Positions 1 through 11,332 of a stretch of 64,000 nt of DNA are shown here, one piece after another; within the stretch, counting starts at the first letter, position 1; each line of letters starts with the position of its first letter. Origin of the DNA: Plantago ovata. Taxonomy: Eukaryota > Streptophyta > Magnoliopsida > Lamiales > Plantaginaceae. The notes under the pieces were generated by a model. That model saw only the letters and a program-made list of their open reading frames with translations. It did no database searches and was not told where the DNA came from. The position numbers and the translations under genes are program-made. The stretch lies in NCBI GenBank assembly GCA_028274465.1, contig CM051455.1:91706365-91770364 (forward strand), given 5' to 3'.

Positions 1-1
1 G

Positions 2-3000
2 AAGACAACAGTTGCAAATGTTGTCAGCACAAGCCAGCAAGAAAGGTATACAACAGCTGCAGATGTCACCACTCAGCAACTTAGAGATGAAACTGATGTA
101 GATGGTGGTGACAAAGATGAAACTGCTGTTGAAGATGATCAACAAGGTACGTGTACAACAGCCGTTGCTGAAAATGCAACTACTGACGTATCTGCTGGGA
201 AACTGAAAAAATCTAACAAGAAAAAGAGGAAAGCTGATGATGACACCCAGGCTGCAACGTCATCAGCAAATCCTGTACCAAAGAGGAAAAGGACAAATAA
301 CACAAGGAAGAAAACACTGGCTCGCAAGTCAGTTCCTATTGTCCATGACCTCTCAGACAATTCCCAGACAATTGCTGAAACGCAAGATCCAGTAGATGTT
401 GACAAGGTGGTTACTGAAGCCTATGTCAGCAACATTGAAGTGTTTGCGGAAGCCTTCAATGATCGAATCAACGTTGATCCTTCTACTGAGAACAGACCAC
501 AAGGCAGTGGAAATGAAATTCCTGCCCAAGTCCCAGATATCTACATTGTAGATAATCTAGATGATCAAACTCTGGAACCAGCAAGTGATATTGCTGCTGA
601 TCTGCAAAATGCGGCACTTGCTGATGCTGCTGAAAAGATGGTTGCTGAACAAGCAACTCATCAAGTTGCTGAAACCCCGGTTGCTGAAGAACCAGTTGCT
701 AAGACAGCAATGGTTCAAGTTCCAGAAGTTGCTGAAGCACAAGAAGCACTATTCAACGGCGCATCTCGTGATGCTGAGAATACTGGGCCAAGTTCACCAA
801 AGACATCAATTGACAAAGTCCAGCTTGTACTTGAAGCTATAAGCCAACAAATGGAGTTGGAGATTGAAGAATCATCCAACAAATCCATTGATGTCTTCAT
901 GACAAGCAGTGAGCTTAAAGGTCAAGATGCTTCTGCTCAACTTTTCATTTCAGAGACAAGGGAGATTGCTGAAACCGTGCAGCTTTCTCAAACAGAGCAA
1001 GCCAAGAAGTCTGCTGAAGAAACAGTCCCAGAAAATGAAGAAACTGTTAATGCTGAAAGGACTGAGCCACAACCTGTCCTTCTTCAGCACGTAGATAATT
1101 CAACCATCAGTAAAACTTCAAATTCTGAAACTTATTCTTTTGCTAATATTATGTTATCTCTACATACTTCTCAAGATGCAAGTCAGATGGTTGCTGAAGC
1201 CTCTGCACCAGAATCAACACTCCCTGCTCAGCAGGTAGTTAGTGTTTTTGGTAATAAAACTAAGTTTGACAGCTTAGTACTTGTATCTAACTCAAAATTT
1301 TTTCAGGATGCTACTCAAGCTCCTCAAGGAATGGAAATTGTACAACATGAGCTTGCTGAATCTCAGCAGGTAATTCATGTTTCAGCTTTGAACTCTAAAG
1401 CAATTATCCAAACCTATCATGATCTAAATATCATTCTTTTTCAGGCTCTAAAGGAGACCACTGAAGTGGTGCTCATCACTGAAGATCAACAAGTGAGTTC
1501 TGAGGAACTATACTTGAATTTCAAAAGAACAACTTTGTCAAGAGTTGCTAAGTCCGTCAGCAACTGGCAAAGATACAGGCGAATGGATTTCTCTGATCTC
1601 CATCTTCATCTATCTAATGAGAAAAAGAGATCTTCTCTACTAAAGCTCGAGACATTCGTTCATTCCATACTTCCTGAAGAAATTTCATATTCTCAGCAAA
1701 TGTGTTCAAATCTGATTGCTCAAATCAGAGAGAATATGAAGGCAAAATTCAAGAGTGCCTCTCCACCTGAACAAGTTGTGATGCTCAAGGGTTCATTTGT
1801 ACCCTTGGTGGCTGATCCCCACAAAATAAATGAGGAAGAGGAAGTAACGAGTGTTGCTTTGTACAAGCATCTCGAGCTAGTAATTCTGACCGATGATGAT
1901 GAAGAGGAAGAAGATGAAAATATTCCAACTGATCCCAGTGATGATGAAGGGAAAGATTCAACGGACAAGAAAGACGATGATGATGACAATCAAGGTCCAA
2001 GTCCTGATGCTGGTGGTTTAAAATTGACAGTTGCTGAAAATGATCAACAAGACAATTAGCAAGCTGAACAACCACAACCTCAGCATGAATCTCAACCTGC
2101 TCCTGCTGCTGCTGAAAATCAAGCACCTGTACAAGGTGCTGATACTGAATAAGAATATGCCAGAAAACGGGTTGCCTTAAAAAATGGCAAGAGCCAAATT
2201 TCTGATGCTAAGGTCACTGATGCAAACCTTGATGATGAAGATGAATTGGATGAAGATTACCAACGCGCTCTACAGAACAGTCTACTGATCCATGCAAGGC
2301 ATACCAAGGATCTAGAAATTGGTGAATCTTCAAGAGTAAGACCACAGGAAGTCCCCTCCCTTCCATTTACTACTGGCGAAACTCCAGTAATTGAGTCTCA
2401 AACGTTGCCCTCAGCAACTACTCAATTAAAACTAACTACTGGCGAAACTCCAGTAATTGAGTCTCAAACGTTTCTCTCAGCAACTACTCAATTAAAACTA
2501 ACTACTGGTGAAACTCCAGTTGTTGAGTCTGAAGTGTTGCCATCAGCAACCACTCAACCAAAAGGAAATGAAGCTGCTGACTTAGGTTCCAAGGTTGCTG
2601 ACCTTGATAAATCTGAGGATGACGATGACTTATCATTAAATGAGGATGAACAATCCAAAAGAGACCCCAAAATGTTTCAAATTCCTCCTCCTGACTACAT
2701 AAATGATATAGATGATGATCTAAGAGGAGAGTTGCTGCTAAAGGATGATCAGTTTGCTTCAGAACTAAAAGTTTATTCCTTGACCCCAAACCTAGTGCCG
2801 TTCCCAAGAGTTGAGGAGTTTACTCCTAGAATTCTGGCACTGAAGAAAGTCCATGATGCCTGCAAAGCAGAAGATGAGGCATTGCTTGCTGAGAGCCCGC
2901 TTGACATTGGGAAAATATTGGCTACAGTGCTGAAACGCACTACTACTCTTACAATAGCTCAGAAAGACATAAGTCTTTATCACAAGAGCTATGAAGAAGA

Positions 3001-4212
3001 TGTAAGTCAAGCTCTCAAGCTAGCAAAGACCGCTCTAGTGAAGGCTCGAACTTGCATGGATGATAAGGCCGCAACAAAGAAAAGACATGAAGAGAACATG
3101 GTGAGTATTCAAAAGGAGTTGTCAAAAATGATTTCTGATCAGCAACAAATCATCATGAAGTATAACAGCTTAAGTACTCTTGCTGAAAACTGCAATGAGT
3201 TCTATTCTCTGCACATCACTCCAATGTTGCAATCCATGTCTAAGGGGGAAAAGAGAAGTACCAGAAAGAGAAACCAAACCCCTCCTCCTTCAGCAAGTAC
3301 CAAAAAGAGAAAAACTGCTGCTGAAACTCAAGATTTTTGCCATACTGAAAGTCATCAAGATCTTAATGAAGATGATGACAATCAGACAGTAGCTCAAGCC
3401 ATAAGAGCTAGACCTTTAACAACCTTAACTTCGTCTGGCCATTCAAAGCATTTCTCGTTTGACTCTTCAGCAAGAGATCAAGACAATGCTAAGTCAAGAA
3501 GAAGAAGGCAAAGACAGGAAGAAAAGAGGCTGGCCAGCATTGCTATTGGCTCCGGCATCGAGTATACAAAGACCAACAACGATGAAACCACTCAGAACGT
3601 GATCAGAAACGTTCAAGGTTGCTGGATCTTAAAGCTGGAAGACTTGTTGGTGAATGAGTTCTTTCCTACAGCCATATTGAACCAAATGTTCACATGGATT
3701 GAACTCAAGGTAAAAAGGAAACAAAGGGAAGAATCCCTCCCAAGAAATATTGCTGGGAGATGGTTGAATCTTGAGGTCTCAGTAAGAAGAACTGCCATTG
3801 GTAAGACTTATAGACAAGAACCAGATTTGATAAAACCACCTGTCATTGCTTATTACTCTGACCCAGTAACCAAGAAAACAAAGAAGAGACTTGGATTGAT
3901 TCCTTATGAGTTTTCTATCTCACTGCTAAGGATCAAGAAGAAGATCTTCTCTGGCTAAGAAAGATTCATCCTAAAAGCATTTCAGATACACAGCTTCTCC
4001 ATGCCAGCAATTGGGGCATGCATTTTTGGGTATCTCACTACATGGAAATGAATGCTGAAAAGCATCATCATACTGCCTGCAAAAATGCAAGAATTCTTCA
4101 ACTACAAGTCCGTAGGCTTCTTGAGAACTACGAAAAGGACTGTGTTGAATTTACTACACTTGCTGAGAAGAGTGTAAGAGAGATTTTGAGAAAATCTTCT
4201 GGAAGAGCTTAA
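2..4212 (+). pseudogene. Accessory (env-position) ORF of copia element A, broken
   Basis: One reading frame is open from the left edge to a TAG at 2057-2059, continues in frame past a TAA near 2150, and runs to 3958. A frame change at about 3900-3925 picks up a matching frame that ends at 4212. The product would exceed 1,390 residues and is still missing its N-terminus. It is hydrophilic, rich in Val-Ala-Glu words, with basic patches (KKKRK, KRKR), a run of Asp/Glu near codon 640, a three-unit repeat and a Lys/Glu-rich, probably coiled-coil middle. It sits between pol and the 3' LTR, the slot of the env-like ORF in SIRE elements. I see no signal peptide or membrane segment, so an envelope role is not supported. 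The function is unknown. Confidence 0.7.
2369..2566 (+). repeat. Three 66-bp tandem repeats (22 residues each) in the ORF
   Basis: Three direct units of exactly 66 bp begin at 2369, 2435 and 2501. Each codes for a 22-residue unit starting TTGETPV. Units 1 and 2 are nearly identical; unit 3 has diverged. The period is a multiple of three, so the frame is kept, consistent with slippage or unequal exchange in a tolerant linker. Confidence 0.9.
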
Positions 4213-4460
4213 CTCTCTGTAATAGTTTTTGTTAAAGTTTTGTTTGCTGATTTTGTTTAGTTATCTCTGCTACTTCTTGTAAACTTCTGAAAGATAACTA
4301 TCCGCAATGAAGCTTCTGACTCTTATTGGTTTTTGATTATGCAATTTACTTATGCTTACTGTTTAATTATACAAGTATGCTTGCATTAATCAACTGATTT
4401 ATTCAACATCAGAAACCTCTAAAAGGGTAACAATTAATTTAGCCATGGATTGCTAACATC

Positions 4461-4475
4461 AAAAAGGGGGAAATT
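4461..4475 (+). other. Polypurine tract, copia A
   Basis: AAAAAGGGGGAAATT lies directly before the LTR start TGTTAGG. This is the expected primer site for plus-strand DNA synthesis and it fixes the LTR boundary. Confidence 0.85.
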
Positions 4476-6053
4476 TGTTAGGAAACTTGTAATTTTGATG
4501 AGCAATTAACCATGCTAAATTAAGGAAAGTCCAGTAACTAGTACTCTTTAGGTCCATAGGAATTTAGAATTTTAAGGACATTGTAAAAGAGGAACATTTG
4601 CTGAAGTCTTAGAATAGGTGCTAAATAGGTTGGTTTTAAAGCTTATGATGTATCTTGTTTTCTGAAAAGAAATACAACCTATTGAAGCATTCGTTGATGA
4701 TGTACTTTGTTTTTACAAACAAACTATTGAAGCATTTAGAACGGCTCAGAATCTTGAGGAATTCGAAGATCTGAAGACTAGAAGATTTCGGAAGACTGGT
4801 ATCTACAAAGGCACATGTTGCTCAGAAAGTGGAAACCTCATCAACAACATTGCATAAGTGGAAATCTGAATGACAGAGTAGGTTGTGCTTGTTGAAACTG
4901 AGATTGACCACTTGCTGATGGAACATATGTGACCTCTTGCTGAAAGTACTTGCATTTGCGCTCCAATGTTACTTTTTGAATTCTATTCAAATAAGCATTA
5001 AATGCAAAGCATGCACGCGAAGGACATGAAGACTAGAAGACAAACAAGGACGCTGCTGAAAGTACAAAAGCAAGATAGTGACATTTTAAGGAACAAAAGT
5101 CTTAGTATTTGAAATTCAAACGGCTTCTTATTTTCACTATAAATAGAGGTCATCCAGCAAAGAGTTGAAGTGTGTCAACAACGTGATCATACTCTCACTT
5201 GTGCTTAAACTCACAAACCCTTCAATACTCTCTACTGCCATTGATCCGTTCCAAGACTTAAAGCTTGAAAAACCTACTTGTGAAGAAGTAGAATTTACAC
5301 GACTAAGAAATTAGTTAAGTGTTCTTTCTTTCTTTCGAACAAGAACAAGTCTTGACACCAGAAACAATCAAACTTGTTTACTGCAAAGTATTCAAAGTTT
5401 TGTTTCTTAGATTACTTGTTGTAACTGAATAAGTTATAATTAAGTTATCTCATCCCAAACCTCTCTAACTGAAAATACACCCTTTCAGGCGTGATATTCA
5501 GGGGGAACTTAATCGAGCATAGTTTTGCTGATTAAAAGTACCAAGTTTGGTGGAGAACAAGGTTGCGTTCTCTAGATTAGGTTGGAGACGAAGCAAGTGT
5601 GCTTTGGTTTCTATTTGAATCGCTCTAGATAGGTGTTGTAAGGAAACTCAATCTTATCTTAGTGGATTCAGTCCTAGAAAGGACAAAGTGGATTAGTTGA
5701 GAGATTACGCCACTCTCAGATACCACTATATAAGTGTTTGTGTGATTTACTTACTGTACTTAGTTTTCAGCAAATAATATCTATCTGTACACAGTCACTG
5801 ACATCACTTGCTGAAACCTTCATTTACTGAAAGAGCACTTATTGTATCAAAGACTTCCGCTCTCTGATTTTAAGTATCAGCAAACCTAGTTACTGCAAAG
5901 TAACTTGTGCTTGCTGAGAAAGTTAAGTATCAGCAAACTCATTACTGAAAAGTAATAAGCACTTGCTGAGAAAGTTTTAAACGACGAAAGTTTGAAAAGA
6001 CTATTCACCCCCCCCCCCCTCTAGTCTTTTCTTGTTGTTTAAAGGGACCAACA
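4476..6053 (+). repeat. 3' LTR of copia A (1,578 bp)
   Basis: It begins TGTTAGGAAAC after the polypurine tract and ends CCAACA. It aligns over its length with the LTR at 42429-43949, with small indels. Near its 3' end is a 10-bp inverted repeat (GAAAAGACTA 5994-6003 and TAGTCTTTTC 6022-6031) around a C-run of about 13 bases. The word TTGCTGA recurs in it. Confidence 0.9.
5138..5146 (+). promoter_or_regulatory. TATA box in copia A LTR
   Basis: TATAAATAG occurs at the same relative place in both copia LTRs (here and 43038-43046), about two-fifths of the way into the LTR. It is the likely start of the R region. Confidence 0.7.
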
Positions 6054-6256
6054 GGTTGTGAACTGTTGAAGGGGAAAGAGCAGTGGTATCAGAGCCTCCC
6101 TCTCCAACGTTTTACACCCCGAGGAAATTACAGTAAGCTGCTCGGATACTCAGAGGTCTTCTTCCATTTTTTTCAATGTCGACCACATTCTCTACGGTTG
6201 ATGCCCCCGATGTTTATATGGAGCTCCCTTTAGAGGCAGTCAAGGGGCACCCCTAA
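6054..6256 (+). other. Start of another copia element (primer site and leader)
   Basis: TGGTATCAGAGC at 6084-6095 is a tRNA-iMet primer binding site, but it lies 31 bp beyond the end of the A LTR, too far to belong to A. A short open frame starting ATGTCGACC at about 6177 runs some 27 codons to a TAA, like the start of a copia gag. I read this as the first bases inside a second copia element into whose LTR end A inserted. The rest of that element is missing. Confidence 0.5.
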
Positions 6257-6304
6257 GAGGGGATGGGTGTCCATGTCATTATGTTTTGGAACCAAGCTAG
6301 CGAT

Positions 6305-6673
6305 TTAGAACTTTCTCACCACTATCGACTCAAGACTGAATCCGTTGTGGTGAGGTCGTCCCGGTGCCTTCCTATTCACACGAACCTTGCAGTCCTTGTG
6401 ATAGATTGATGACGTAATAATTGTTTCTATCCCTTCGGTGGTGCATGAATAGGCATAGGAGTCCTTACTCCAAGTGGATTCTCGCTCCTCCTTTTGGATA
6501 AACCGCAACGTTGTTGCAAGAGCCCGTGGCTCGAACGCACCTCTAACGAGATCACTCTCTTTGACATGGTTGTAATCGATCCCCCTCCAATACTTCAGAG
6601 TAGCCAAACGGGAGTGCTCCTCTCCCTTTGTGACATGGTTCCTACAAACAGCAGTTAGTACCTCGTATGACAT
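6305..6673 (-). CDS. Unidentified ORF where ORF2 should be in element C
   Basis: A 122-codon open frame overlaps the candidate splice acceptor at 6642. In H and F the ORF2 start codon lies just 3' of this acceptor. In C the equivalent ATG runs only 13 codons to a stop, while this different frame stays open with an ordinary amino-acid mix, including a Cys/His-poor basic C-terminal part. I do not recognise it. It may be a foreign piece joined at the C breakpoint, or chance. Confidence 0.25.
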   Translation of the reverse strand: MSYEVLTAVCRNHVTKGEEHSRLATLKYWRGIDYNHVKESDLVRGAFEPRALATTLRFIQKEERESTWSKDSYAYSCTTEGIETIITSSIYHKDCKVRVNRKAPGRPHHNGFSLESIVVRKF

Positions 6674-7180
6674 AAAACTAACTCATGCATATGCTAATGT
6701 ATGAGCGAAACATACGAGTGATAAAATCAACAATCGAACTCCGCAAATCCTTCATGTCTAATCTAGCTACTAATATGCAACACAACAAAATAATTTCGAC
6801 ATGTACATATCGTATTATGCTCGTGCTAGACAACCAATAACTTAAATAATAAGGCTCAATTCATACCATAGTAGCGAAAAATTCTAGCAACATAAATCCT
6901 CATACTCAACAATTATGCATTCACCATCATATCCATCATTATTACATCAGTAAACACAATCATATGTATGGAATCGAAGAAAAAGATACATTGCAAAACA
7001 AGATAAAAACATCTAGTAGCAAAATTCTTAAATCAACAATCCAAGCATAATTGAGAATGCAATTGATAGTAAATAACGTTTCTAATCACACAAACAACCT
7101 ACCCATACATCATATAAGCCTAATTGAAGCTCAAAACAAAAAACCCCAAATTTGAAAAATTAGGGTTCATGTGAAGATAC
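6642..7180 (-). other. Candidate 5' intron before ORF2 (element C)
   Basis: Read on the minus strand, the donor is TGAG|GTATC at 7181/7180 and the acceptor TTTGTAG|GAACC ends at 6642, with TACTAAC-like branch sequence about 12 bases before the AG. The span is AT-rich, 539 bp, and matches spans of 540 bp in H and 510 bp in F. It starts with AACCCTAATTTT-like sequence, as many plant 5'-UTR introns do. Confidence 0.5.
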
Positions 7181-7406
7181 CTCAGATCTGGAAAACGAAT
7201 GCACTAGAGTGAAAGTTGTTCGGATGAAAAGAAATAGCACGTAATGGGCTTCGATTGAAGCTAAAGAACACAAAATTTGATGGAAGATTGAAGATTTTAT
7301 GAAGGATTGAAGTTTTTTCGTTTTTTTCGGATTTTGGGAAGTAAGGAGTGAAGAAGATGAAGAAAATGCGGAGAAAGGGGGTTTCTCGCGTTTTTAACCT
7401 GCAGAA

Positions 7407-7590
7407 CTCATGGGGCGAGTCGCCCCTGGTGTGGGGCGAGTCGCCCCGTGCGGGATGAATCGCCCCACACGCTCTCTGGACATGTGGGGCGAGTCGCCCC
7501 GTGCGGGATGAATCGTCCCGCACGCTCTCTGGACATGTGGGGCGAGTTGCCCCCCATGGGGGTCGATTCGCCCTCCACCTCCTGAGGTGG
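7407..7590. repeat. GC palindrome array in the C leader, with 53-bp tandem units
   Basis: Repeated inverted motifs of the form GGCG-N3-CGCC (for example GGGGCGAGTCGCCCC) fill this span. A unit of about 53 bp, ending CTCTCTGGACATG, occurs twice. The same kind of array stands at the matching place in H and F and beside the LTR TATA boxes. Confidence 0.8.
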
Positions 7591-7781
7591 GGAGACGAAA
7601 CGTTCCGAAAAAACTCAGTTTTTGATCCCCGAAAACCATTTTTCTCATAAAACCATTCGAAAAAGTTCACTCAAACACAAACATAAGCACATATGACACA
7701 GAGATGAACAAATTCACATATGTAAAGCAAATTGTTCAAGTATGAATGCATGAAATAAAGCGGTAAAAAAACGATAAAAAC

Positions 7782-7799
7782 TCCGGGTTGCCTCCCGGA
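7782..7799 (-). other. Hairpin just past the gag-PR stop (C)
   Basis: TCCGGG-N6-CCCGGA forms a 6-bp stem about 45 bases after the gag-protease stop. It is kept at 25163-25180, about 54880-54897 and 63063-63080, always before TAGCGCCATTG-like sequence. Its role is unknown. Confidence 0.6.
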
Positions 7800-7842
7800 T
7801 AGCGCCATTGTTTATAGTCTTTGACTCGACTCCTTCTTGCGC

Positions 7843-9985
7843 CTAGCTCTTCTTCTTGAGGGTACTAGACTTCCCCTTCATGGATCTTCTCCTCATGCCA
7901 CGAACCTGTGAATAAGAATGAACATAGACAGCAAGACCACAATAGTTAATAGTGTGAGAAGAATTAAAGTGATCAGGTGGATCAGATATGGCTCGCAACA
8001 CATGTCGCTTGCCATCCACCTCAATGGTGCAAGTCCTTCGGTAGATGTCTATCACGGAGCGTAGTTTAGTCAAGAACGTTCGCCCCAAGAGAACGACATC
8101 CCCCATCCCAGGTGTAGACGCCGGCATAACTACAAAATTGGTGTATACAGAAGCTTCACCAATCTTGACCAATACATTCTTCACAACGCCTTCGGGTCTC
8201 ACAAAGGATCCATCCGCTAGTTGCACAATAGCCTTATGCTCAGATAGTTTTCCAAGGCTAGGTTACTCTTCTCGAACACATTCATTGGGAGCACATTAGA
8301 GTAGGATCCCGTGTCTAGTGTGGCACGGACATCTTCAAGTTCACCAATCCCGACCTTAACATCGAAACTTTGAGGGAGTGGCTCGGGATCCTCTTGCTCC
8401 TCTTCACTCTCGTCAGAACCAAGGTCCTTCTCTTCTTCCTTGGCCAGTGGGGGTTCTTCCCCCTTGCAACACTCGCACTTAGCAACCTTCTTGATGGTGA
8501 TTTCAACCGGTAGATCACCCACCAAGGTAATGGACATCGACTTCTCGGTGTTGCTAGGCAGCTTCCCATGCTCCCTACTTGCTCCTCGGTCGATCAACTC
8601 TTGCATCTTTTGATGGGCAAGCCTAGTGCTCTCTTCCAACCGATCAAGCCTTGCCCTAGTCTTCTCAGAATCTTCTTCATAACGTTTGAGAAAACATTGG
8701 GTGTGATCAACCATCTTTTGCAAGTTCTCCATCAGTAGAGCTGTCTTCGACTTCGGTTGCTCTTTTGGAGCGGGATTTTTGCAGTGGTCATTACCATAGT
8801 TAAGCCTACTACGGTCTTGGTTAGGGCCATAAGTTTGGCTATCCGGTGTATATCCTTGAGTGTTTCGGAACCCTCTTCTCCAAAATCCACCTCGAGGATT
8901 CCTACCGTCTTGTCCGTAGCTAGCTTCTTGAGTACCAAATTCCGTAGAAAAGGCCTCCTCTTCGCCTCCTTGAACCCAGTTGCCATCATCATATGCAAGC
9001 TCCATGCCCATAGTTCTTGCATATTCGCCAAACCTCGTTTGACATAGCTGTTCCAGTGGCGCTCTTGAGGACTTGCTTCAATTCGTTGGTAAAGCACTCG
9101 AATCGAACCCCATTTCCCCATACATAGGGGCTTCTTGAGTAGGTGGAGCTTCAGGTCCACGTCTCCTAACCATCGCTCTTGGGTCCTTGAATTGCGACCC
9201 CTTAGCAAGCCTTTCGAAAACCGCCCAGACGGCTTCCGCGGTTTCCTACCAAATATTGCCACGGCATTGGAAATCCACCACTTGTTGGTTCTCGAAGGTT
9301 AGTCCATTGTAGAAGTGTTGGACTAGATCCGAAAGCTCAAAACCATGGTGAGGGCACTTGTTCGTGAGGTCTTGGAACCTCTCAAATGCGGTGTAGATGG
9401 TCTCATCATAGTCTTGTTTGAACCCAGTGATTTGCGCCTTAAGCGCGGTAGTCAAGGTGTGAGGGAAGTATTTTTCCATGAAAGCTGAAAAAACCTTCTC
9501 CCAAGTGTCCAGCGAGCCCGATGGTAGAGAACTCAACCATGACTTGGCTCTGTCGCCAAGCCCCATAGCAAAAACCTTCATCCTCAACTCATCCGTTGTT
9601 ATTTCAGCTCCGGGTCGTGGGAGTTGGTTGACGAAATCATCGATATCGTGCAAGTACCCCATCACATCTTCCCTTGCTAAGCCATAGAACCTCGGAAGTT
9701 GTTGGAATGCGTGGTTCTTGATTTCCAGATCACGAGTTGCAGACGAAAGAACAATCGCCGGTCCCCTCATACGATCCTTGGAGGGTTGAACCCATGCTTT
9801 CAGTGGTCTAGCTTCTGTCATTCCGTCGATTTCCTTGAAAAGACTGTGTAGAGATTCAGAGAAATCGGTATCCTCTATTTCTCTAGTTCACGCCTTCGAA
9901 GTAGTCGCCTTCTTTGGTGGTAGATTCTGTCGATCTCAGCAATTGAATCAGCAAGTGGTGTTCCTCTAGATCGTGTATGTCGCAT
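7843..9985 (-). pseudogene. Athila-type gag-protease of element C, broken
   Basis: The start codon at 9985 matches that of H. The N-terminal half has an Athila-type Gag core (PRFYGL, WLSSLP, ITGFKQ, CPHHGF, FYNGL). The C-terminal part has the aspartic protease motif DTGS. A GAG-to-TAG change ends the first open part at 9246. Downstream frames continue to 9011-8217 and 8226-7843 with frame changes. Bases around 9005 are deleted relative to H, removing the last Cys of the zinc knuckle. The gene would make capsid and process it; this copy cannot. No RT follows. Confidence 0.85.
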
Positions 9986-10109
9986 ACACTATCTGTAACA
10001 AACTAGGAAAGGAGTATCAGAGAGAGATTAAATAGGAAAACTAAAACTACTAGAACTAGGAATTGAATGCTGAAAATATGAAAAAGCTAAACAGAAAAAG
10101 GAGTATAGT

Positions 10110-10126
10110 CCCCGGCAGCGGCGCCA
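10110..10126 (-). other. Primer binding site (tRNA-Asp type), element C
   Basis: CCCCGGCAGCGGCGCCA lies three bases inside the LTR edge. It matches the expected 3' end of plant tRNA-Asp except for one base compared with H (CCCCGGCAACGGCGCCA), as expected for Athila-lineage elements. Confidence 0.85.
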
Positions 10127-10129
10127 ATT

Positions 10130-11332
10130 TGATGAACGGTAGAATTTGTCAGATTCTAATTAATCAAATAAATTTGTATTTAGCCAAAGGCAATTCACAA
10201 CTACAACGAAAACCGTAGTGTAGCAGTAGAATAACCTCGAGTGTCGATCTCTAAGGACTATAACTAGCTTTATCTAATATAAATTAAGAATATAAAATCA
10301 ACAGACGACTTAGCGAAGGTTTTTCTTAACAGATAATGGAGATTAGTGATAGTATGGTCATTCAAAGCATAGCAGGTTAATAATCATGCATGAAGTCCCC
10401 AGTTTTGCATAGAGATCTTTGATCAATGAATTGTCCAATTGTGTTCCGTAATTATTCAACACTACGAAGATAGAGGTTTTAGATAGATCAAAGAAATAAA
10501 GCAATAACTCAAAGTATAATGCGCGATATAGCCATTAGCATAATTATTAACCCTTCGCTAAGAAATCACATACTATCACCAACGAGAAGTTTAGCTACTC
10601 ATAGATACCGTGCAATCAACAGAAATCATAGCACGAATGAATGAAAACATGTTGAAAGATAAATAAATATAAATAGAAAAACTGTATGATACAATGTTAC
10701 CGAAGGTTGTCAATCTCCGAAGAATCGCGATCTTACAAGCTCCAAAACGCTAAGAAAAAGTATCTTCTAAGCTAAGAATCCCCACAACAGGCTCTGGAGA
10801 ATTCCTACCTAAAACTAATGAGAAAGGTGAGAGAAAAGGTCTGAGAAAGTATGAAAAACGGAGAAAACTGAGCAACTATATATAGTGTTTCGGCAGGTGT
10901 GGGGCGAAGGGCCCCACACACCGAGCAATTCGCCTGGTGTGGGGCGATTCGCCCCACCTCCCGGGCGACTCGCCCGGGAGGTTTTTTCGGCCATATACGC
11001 GTTTTTTACGCATTTTTGGATTTCTTCTCCTTTTCGGACGCTGTTTTTGCCTTCTAGTGACCTTTTAGCCTTCAGACTCGACCCCTAGACTTCAAATCCT
11101 ATCCGGAATCTTCTGGATACTCCAATTAGGCCTTTGGAATACCAATTCCTTGTCTACTTCAATATAATTACCCGGAAAACCTCGTTTTTCACTAAAAACC
11201 TGTAAAATACAAACTAAAGGGAAACGTGACACTATTATAATAAAATGCACTAAAATATAGCTAAATTAACATAGAGGATAGCTAAATTGATGAAAAAAAA
11301 CTCAAATGAAAGTGTAAAATACACATTCATCA
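10130..11332 (-). repeat. 5' LTR of element C (1,203 bp)
   Basis: It has terminal TGATGAAC and ends ATTCATCA, the inverted ends of this LTR family. It carries the GC palindromes (10899-10982) next to a TATA box at 10877-10884, so transcription runs leftward into gag. Confidence 0.9.
10877..10884 (-). promoter_or_regulatory. LTR TATA box, element C
   Basis: TATATATA stands directly beside the GC palindrome array and is kept at the same place in the LTRs of H, S, E and F and in the right LTR of G. It is the likely core promoter. Confidence 0.7.

Larger units (their letters stand above)
1..6053 (+). mobile_element. Copia element A, 3' part (SIRE/Maximus-like)
   Basis: This is the 3' end of a Ty1/copia retrotransposon: accessory ORF, polypurine tract and 3' LTR; gag-pol lies off the left edge. 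It is assigned by its LTR, which aligns closely over its whole length with the 5' LTR of copia element B at 42429. The element ends in ...CCAACA and is followed by GGTTG, which would be one copy of its target duplication; the other copy is outside the window. Confidence 0.85.
6257..11332 (-). mobile_element. Athila-like element C, missing its 3' side
   Basis: In minus-strand order it holds a 5' LTR (11332-10130), tRNA-Asp primer site, gag-protease, GC palindrome leader, candidate intron and the first bases of an ORF2. Homology to H and F stops soon after the ORF2 start codon, and no 3' LTR follows. The left limit is approximate: it is where copia-derived sequence begins. The 5' LTR adjoins AGATT, which would be one target-duplication copy. 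It carries no RT or integrase. Confidence 0.75.

Noticed and set aside
1720..2126. Minus-strand Ser- and His-rich ORFs at the start
   Set aside because: Mirror translations of the acidic run of the plus-strand accessory ORF.
2..4212. Host nuclear protein gene with basic, NLS-like patches
   Set aside because: It ends just before a polypurine tract and an LTR that matches copia B, so it is part of a retrotransposon.
7182..7670. 162-codon minus-strand ORF through the GC palindromes of element C
   Set aside because: It reads across tandem palindromes and the CT-rich leader, ends at the splice donor, and is not kept as a frame in H or F. It is a by-product of repeats without stops.
8732..9262. 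176-codon ORF in the alternative frame of C gag
   Set aside because: Only its first part overlaps shifted gag; the similar frames in H and G are shadows of the true gag frame.
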